NCBI GenBank assembly: GCA_033239005.1
Contig: BSQZ01000106.1
Coordinates: 1,539,001-1,603,000 of the forward strand
Direction of reading: 5' to 3'
Length of the DNA stretch: 64,000 nucleotides
DNA from: Lamellibrachia satsuma
Taxonomy: Eukaryota > Annelida > Polychaeta > Sabellida > Siboglinidae
Positions 60,558-64,000 of this stretch are shown in pieces. Both the position numbers and the translations under genes were made by a program. The notes beneath the pieces are model-generated. The model was not told the DNA's origin and did no database searches. It saw only the letters and a program-made list of their open reading frames with translations. Position 1 is the first letter of the stretch. Each line of letters opens with the position of its first letter.

Positions 60558-63287
60558 GTGCATGTATGTGTGTGCGTGCATGTGTGTTAATAACTAACCC
60601 TGGTGTTTCTGCTGCCGACCGTCTATCTCTATTTTCTCAAACATCTCGACTGATTCTCCAACAAAGAGTATCTTCTGGGCTACTTTTGTTGGGATGTAAG
60701 TGGGAAGCATGTCAGCCCTGAGGGCAAACCGCTCCCCAATAGAGTGATTCACTGTCATGTCCGATGATAGCTGCAATCAAATGTTAATTGTTATCACACA
60801 CATGCATGGACGCGCGCGCATGCACGCACGCACACTCACGCACACACACACTTCATAGCACATTTATAAGAGCAGTCATGACTCGTTTATGTATCATGAT
60901 ATTTCTACTGTTTTATTATTTGACTGAACAAAGAACAAACAGTGTTGACGTAATGTAAACACAATCACGGAGACCATTGTCTGGTTTGGTGCATTTGACG
61001 TTTGCAGTTTTGGATGACCTAAAACAAACCAGTTAAGTGGATCACATTACAGTGTTATCTGGCCAGTTGGTTCCTCAGTAAATTGTGAAAACAGAAACAT
61101 GAAAAAATGGATTAATGAAGGGCATTGAGATTGTTCACACACGGATTACTGAAATTAATTATTACATCAAAGGATGGATTAATGAAGGGCATTGAGATTG
61201 TTCACACACGGATTACTGAAATTAATTATTACGTCAAAGGATGGATTATTGAAGGGCATTGAGATTGTTCACACACGGATTACTGAAATTAATTATTACG
61301 TCAAAGGATGGATTAATGAAGGGCATTGAGATTGTTCACACACGGATTACTGAAATTAATTATTACGTCAAAGGATGGATTAATGAAGGGCATTGAGATT
61401 GTTCACACACGGATTACTGAAATTAATTATTACGTCAAAGGATGGATTAATGAAGGGCATTGAGATTGTTCACACACGGATTACTGAAATCAATTATTAC
61501 ATCAAAGGACGGATTAATGAAGGGCATTGAGATTGTTCACACACAGATTACTGAAATTAATTATTACGTCAAAGGACGGATAAACAAGACATGACTATAT
61601 CATTATAGATTAGAAAGTTGATTATGTCCAATGGAAGATTCCAGAAAGTTGTCATGGAACACAGGGTGACTGACCATTGCTAGAGAATGGCATGAATATG
61701 GTAGTTTGTATTGATATGCTTTATTGGAACTGTTAAAGTTACTGTATCTAATTTATAAGGAATAAACAGATTTAGTTTTCTTTTTAAAAATGTGCACAAT
61801 ACCTTTAGATTGTTTAATCACCCAAGGTTTTATCAATGAAAACTGTCCACGTCAAAATTCTCACTTACTGCAAAAACCCAATATCCAAATCCTCGGTAGT
61901 GTCAAAATTCCCATTCCCACTGTTAATGATTATTACTAAGTATCAGTGTCCTTAATAGTAGAGGACAAATGTATAACAATAACAACATAATTATCAAATT
62001 TGAAAACCGAAAGCCTACTTGAATCTGCTGCATCTGACGGCCTGTCACTCCGCCGAGACCAAGGTCATCATCTTCGGGCTCTGGCTGGACGGTCAACACC
62101 TTCTGCACTTTGTGAATGAACATCTCAGTGTAGTCATCCAATAGGAGGCCATGTAACATCCAGGCTGTCAGCTGTTTGTACAACACCTTGTGACAGACAT
62201 GCTGGATTCTGCAATGTGACCACCATCAACAAATGTAAAATGCTGTCTTTACATTGCTATTTCATTATGTAATTATACCCTTACTGAAAGGGAACAGAGG
62301 GTAAATATATGGTAAATATATCACCAGTACATCTTTATTTATATTTGAAAAATATCAGCCTTAACAATGAGATTGATCATATCAACCAAGCATCTTTAAA
62401 GGGTGATGAAGTCAAAAGAGGTTTTACAAGATTGTTGTCCAAAGCGAAACAAACCGATGGCAAGTGGACAAGGAAGCCATTTGCTTATCAAGAGCCCAAT
62501 GATTATTCATCTATGTGTAACTTGCCCCCCAGAGATATCTGTAAAAAAATTTTTATAAACATATTACTATAAAGAAGGACACAATCCAACTCATAACCCT
62601 TAAGTGATCCTGTGAATGCCTGAGGCCCTCAGACCAATAAACGTTCTCCACATGTACTGTCAAATTACAATTCGTAACCATAAAGTGATCCTGTGAATGC
62701 CTGAGGCCCTCAGACCAATAAACTTTCTCCACATGTACTGTCAAATTACAACTCGTAACCATAAAGTGGTCCTGTGAATGCCTGAGGCCCTCAGACCAAT
62801 AAACTTTCTCCACATGTACTGTCAAATTACAACTCGTAACCATAAAGTGATCCTGTGAATGCCTGAGGCCCTCAGACCAATAAACTTTCTCCACATGTAC
62901 TGTCAAATTACAACTCGTAACCATAAAGTGATCCTGTGAATGCCTGAGGCCCTCAGACCAATAAACTTTCTCCACATGTACTGTCAAATTACAACTCGTA
63001 ACCATAAAGTGATCCTGTGAATGCCTGAGGCCCTCAGACCAATAAACTTTCTCCACATGCACTGTCAAATTACATAACCAAACAACTGGCTCATTGAAAC
63101 ACTCATGTGTGGTCAAGATGTTGGAACATGATATTACATAGTTTATACTATATAACATGATTTTTTGACGAGACTAACATAACCTGGGTCAGCAAGTGTT
63201 CACTTACTGAAAGAGTGTTTTCTTGACAACTGGGATACCACAGTTAGCTGCTCTGTTAATGAACTCCAAAATCTGACAGCCATGTGC
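51643..63287 (-). CDS. TUBGCP4: TUBGCP4, gamma-tubulin complex component 4 (5' end outside window)
   Basis: Exons in coding order (A to L): 63208-63287, 62019-62208, 60599-60770, 60240-60364, 59428-59584, 58090-58200, 57550-57679, 56293-56491, 53618-53752, 53342-53458, 52025-52164, 51643-51682. The sum is 1596 nt, 531 codons plus stop, all GT/AG with matching phases. GCP4 is a structural subunit of the gamma-tubulin ring complex that nucleates microtubules at centrosomes. Conserved blocks include YKQLTAWMLHGLLLDD, DDDLGLGGVTGRQMQQIQ, LPTYIPTKVAQKILFVGES, LLGRGELFLAFIDQA, EWPLHILFTPGVLER and LRNHMAFLVDNLQYYLQ. Human GCP4 has 667 residues, and the first codon here aligns near human residue 148, so roughly the first fifth lies beyond base 64000. 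The C-terminal tail (SYKTKEPVRNVST) differs from vertebrates. Confidence 0.95.
52025..52164 (-). CDS. TUBGCP4: TUBGCP4 exon K
   Basis: FQRQSSLLFLTLARLRCHQS, SPHLAQLLLRIDYNKFFSQA. Acceptor tcgtttcag, donor GGCAG|gttagt, phase 2. Confidence 0.95.
52245..52810. mobile_element. Family M element with two inverted ends
   Basis: The left arm (around 52270-52335, catgtcgtgaatcaggttcg, ttgtagtgtgtgaat) and right arm (around 52730-52806, attcacacattacatatctg, gatttgcgataggctaaatc) are inverted and roughly 70% similar over about 60 bp. The interior is AT-rich and non-coding. In TUBGCP4 between exons J and K. Confidence 0.6.
53150..53312. mobile_element. Foldback element in TUBGCP4
   Basis: Inverted arms around tcatgatatgtaaacagatt / catgacccccgtgaactctt and aattatgagttcactggggt / catgaactctatttacatgt. 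This gives a hairpin of about 160 bp ending 30 nt from exon J. Confidence 0.7.
53342..53458 (-). CDS. TUBGCP4: TUBGCP4 exon J
   Basis: ISHCLGEILNICHSFCGLYQ, then an acidic linker to LEQLAK. Acceptor tcttgcag, donor GCCAAG|gtaggc, phase 0. Confidence 0.94.
53618..53752 (-). CDS. TUBGCP4: TUBGCP4 exon I
   Basis: VDVIESQFSVLQVKVHATRD, FEAICHAVDNFLSSLLAQC. Acceptor accccccccag-like with C-rich tract, donor AAGCCG|gtcagt, phase 0. Confidence 0.95.
54100..56100. other. TUBGCP4 intron H, AT-rich
   Basis: No feature recognised apart from a TTAATTTAATT-rich stretch at about 55340-55500. Confidence 0.5.
56293..56491 (-). CDS. TUBGCP4: TUBGCP4 exon H
   Basis: YNTVFRFLLYVKRVQLELQQ, CWATQMRRRHLRATK, LRNHMAFLVDNLQYYLQ, the start of the C-terminal Grip2 half that contacts gamma-tubulin. 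It carries an His/Asn-rich insert (EHHNEHHNSTQ) in place of the human loop. Confidence 0.96.
56495..56720. repeat. Degenerate repeat (atgccaacacat type)
   Basis: Loose copies of atgccaacacatatatcaac lie directly upstream, in transcript sense, of exon H. Each copy in transcript sense reads gtgttggcat, close to the exon H acceptor atgtgttggcag. Confidence 0.65.
57165..57375. repeat. About 110-bp tandem dimer
   Basis: Two copies of acttccaacaatcgcaga ... cacttcggtatgtaaaccat ... tctgggcggtttatatta, moderately diverged. Confidence 0.85.
57550..57679 (-). CDS. TUBGCP4: TUBGCP4 exon G
   Basis: SGWAVLNLTYAIEWPLHILF, TPGVLER. Two in-frame acceptors lie 6 nt apart (ctgatcag|CC and ccgcag|AT); both keep the frame and differ by Ala-Ala. 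Donor GAAAG|gtatgt, phase 2. Confidence 0.92.
58090..58200 (-). CDS. TUBGCP4: TUBGCP4 exon F
   Basis: DVNMAFQHAARNVLFEDESL, ending in a variable Gln/Lys linker. The acceptor ctctttctgtaaacag|AT is the seed of the 35-bp array that fills the adjacent intron. Donor ACAG|gtgcat, phase 1. Confidence 0.92.
58206..58769. repeat. 35-bp minisatellite copying the TUBGCP4 exon F acceptor, 16 copies
   Basis: Unit tacagaaagagacggttggt + cagatacaatgactg. In transcript sense each unit has a CTGAC branch-point-like motif, a ctctttctgt tract and a CAG. It starts 6 nt from the real acceptor, which differs only by having 'aa' before cag. Confidence 0.95.
58926..59245 (-). mobile_element. tRNA-derived SINE, family A (minus, near full length)
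   Basis: Minus strand: head gtggttagagcgtctgactc, B-box-like ggtttgaatcc, body gaatgcttcccagagaagtc, and tail agcgctttgagcagtcccaa ... ataccgcgctatatatgaac. This is the most complete family copy. Confidence 0.8.
59428..59584 (-). CDS. TUBGCP4: TUBGCP4 exon E
   Basis: QLWKLSVEEADLIGHLHLL, KDFFLLGRGELFLAFIDQA and MLRAPPTVTTQH. Donor CACG|gtgaga, phase 1. Confidence 0.96.
60240..60364 (-). CDS. TUBGCP4: TUBGCP4 exon D
   Basis: SVIKNKETEFAKNLLQLSQQ, then FETVIDEIRSYVAE, parallel to the human KGSILKNQEDTFAAEL segment. Acceptor cattccag, donor GCTGAG|gtgagt, phase 0. Confidence 0.94.
60494..60556. repeat. (GT)n microsatellite
   Basis: About 60 bp of GT, followed by a GTGCATG-rich edge, in the TUBGCP4 intron after exon C. 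Confidence 0.95.
60599..60770 (-). CDS. TUBGCP4: TUBGCP4 exon C
   Basis: FALRADMLPTYIPTKVAQ, KILFVGESVEMFEK. Donor CACCAGG|gttagt, phase 1. The (GT)n microsatellite starts about 40 nt into the following intron. Confidence 0.95.
61102..61580. repeat. 67-bp minisatellite, about 7 copies
   Basis: Unit aaaggatggattaatgaagg, gcattgagattgttcacaca, cggattactgaaattaatta, ttacgtc. Copies are nearly identical. Confidence 0.95.
62019..62208 (-). CDS. TUBGCP4: TUBGCP4 exon B
   Basis: IQHVCHKVLYKQLTAWMLHG, LLLDDYTEMFIHK and EPEDDDLGLGGVTGRQMQQ, in the same order as human GCP4. Acceptor cattgcag, donor ATTCAA|gtaggc, phase 0. Confidence 0.96.
62420..62572 (-). mobile_element. CR1-like 3' tail fragment (minus)
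   Basis: Contains gatggcaagtggacaaggaa, gccatttgcttatcaagagc and gagatatctgtaaaaaa, an inverted family tail. Confidence 0.7.
62580..63074. repeat. 81-bp minisatellite, 6 copies, in TUBGCP4 intron A
   Basis: Unit aaagtgatcctgtgaatgcc, tgaggccctcagaccaataa, actttctccacatgtactgt, caaattacaactcgtaacca, t. The 81-bp period leaves a 200-codon artefactual frame on the minus strand. Confidence 0.95.
63208..63287 (-). CDS. TUBGCP4: TUBGCP4 exon A (first in window)
   Basis: HGCQILEFINRAANCGIPVV, corresponding to the human HGCQILE region of the N-terminal Grip1 half. Acceptor tgttgcag, donor TTTCA|gtaagt, phase 2. Confidence 0.9.
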
Positions 63288-63497
63288 CTGCAACATAAAT
63301 CTGATGTCATAGAGAAGAAATCTAGATGATTATAAAAATGAAGTCACATCTCCCAGAAAGCTTGCCAATTTGTCTATGCCATCTTGCGACTCCCCTGCGT
63401 ATCTATTACAATTACAAATAGCCACAGTCCGAATTGTGACTGTGTCATTTACGTGAATTTTATACATAATTCAAATCTGGGAAGTCTTGTTATCTGA

Positions 63498-63805
63498 CAA
63501 CGTGGGACAAGTGGTGCACGGAAGAATGTAGGCCTTTCAATCAAGAGAACCCGTGTTCGAAACCTCCCATTTCAAAGCTTTGGCAATTTTGTTCGCCCAA
63601 TGTTGCCATAGTTCACTCAGCTGTATAAATGAATACCTGACTATAGACTATAGCAGTGGATATGTGAACGAATAGTCTTCGTGCAGTAACTGCAATGTGG
63701 CTGAATGCTTCCCAGAGAAGTCGAGATGGTGTTGGAATGAACAGGGGGTGAAGTGTTTTGAATGGTCCCAAGGACTGTATACCGTGCTGTTTAAGAACAT
63801 AACTT
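63498..63805 (+). mobile_element. tRNA-derived SINE, family A (plus)
   Basis: Head gacaagtggtgcacggaaga with B-box-like gtgttcgaaacc near 63553, body ctgaatgcttcccagagaag, and tail gtgttttgaatggtcccaag ... ataccgtgctgtttaagaac. Confidence 0.75.
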
Positions 63806-64000
63806 CTATTGCTCTAGTACGGCACCACTGTGTCTACGCAAACTTCAAGTATATAGACAATTAGCACATGTCTAGCAAAGTTGTAACCAAATACAAATTC
63901 ATTTTTATATTTTTATAAATTAATTACAACCCCATTTTCCCACAGAGCTGCCCATGTCAAACTAGTGCCCACCCAATCATAATACACAAGTAGCTACAGT

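Noticed and set aside
62553..63158. 201-codon frame on the minus strand
   Set aside because: The same 27-residue block repeated six times is the 81-bp array in a TUBGCP4 intron.

Overview
This is animal nuclear DNA. It is AT-rich, with GC-richer short exons bounded by GT/AG introns, and with many tandem arrays, tRNA-derived SINEs, truncated non-LTR retrotransposons and small TIR elements. Three conserved protein-coding genes can be assembled exon by exon. CLPX (minus strand, 12 exons, 651 codons, complete) is the mitochondrial AAA+ unfoldase. HAX1 (plus strand, 7 exons, 331 codons, complete) is a mitochondrial survival factor. TUBGCP4 (minus strand, 12 exons in the window, last 531 codons, 5' end beyond the right edge) is a gamma-tubulin ring complex subunit. 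In all three the exon phases agree at every junction and the joined frames stay open to a stop.

Layout. 1-1895: CLPX 3' flank. 1896-25953: CLPX, whose introns hold large minisatellites (40, 15, 77, 24, 82-84 and 34 bp units), SINEs, CR1-like fragments and a 520-bp TTAA-flanked TIR element. 25954-33741: divergent intergenic region with decayed non-LTR elements, a tRNA-like SINE and a GA microsatellite. 33742-48272: HAX1, with a decayed reverse-transcriptase fragment in intron 1 and a 21-bp minisatellite of about 70 copies in intron 2. 48273-51642: convergent intergenic region with two retrotransposon remnants. 51643-63287: TUBGCP4, with arrays of 35, 67 and 81 bp units. 63288-64000: intron with a SINE.

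CLPX and HAX1 are divergently placed and both act in mitochondria, but almost 8 kb of decayed transposons separates their start codons, so a shared promoter is not shown. HAX1 and TUBGCP4 converge.

The most unusual feature is that several intronic minisatellites start exactly at, and partly copy, a splice junction: the CLPX exon 7 donor (77-bp unit), CLPX exon 9 donor (about 15-bp unit), CLPX exon 5 acceptor (24-bp unit) and TUBGCP4 exon F acceptor (35-bp unit). This recalls the 'mirage' minisatellites that I remember being described at amphioxus exon-intron borders. Together with the CR1-like elements it makes a cephalochordate a reasonable guess, but the species cannot be proved from this window. 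The very long open frames inside the 21, 24 and 81 bp arrays are repeat artefacts. I see no CRISPR array, rRNA, functional tRNA gene or bacterial-type operon.
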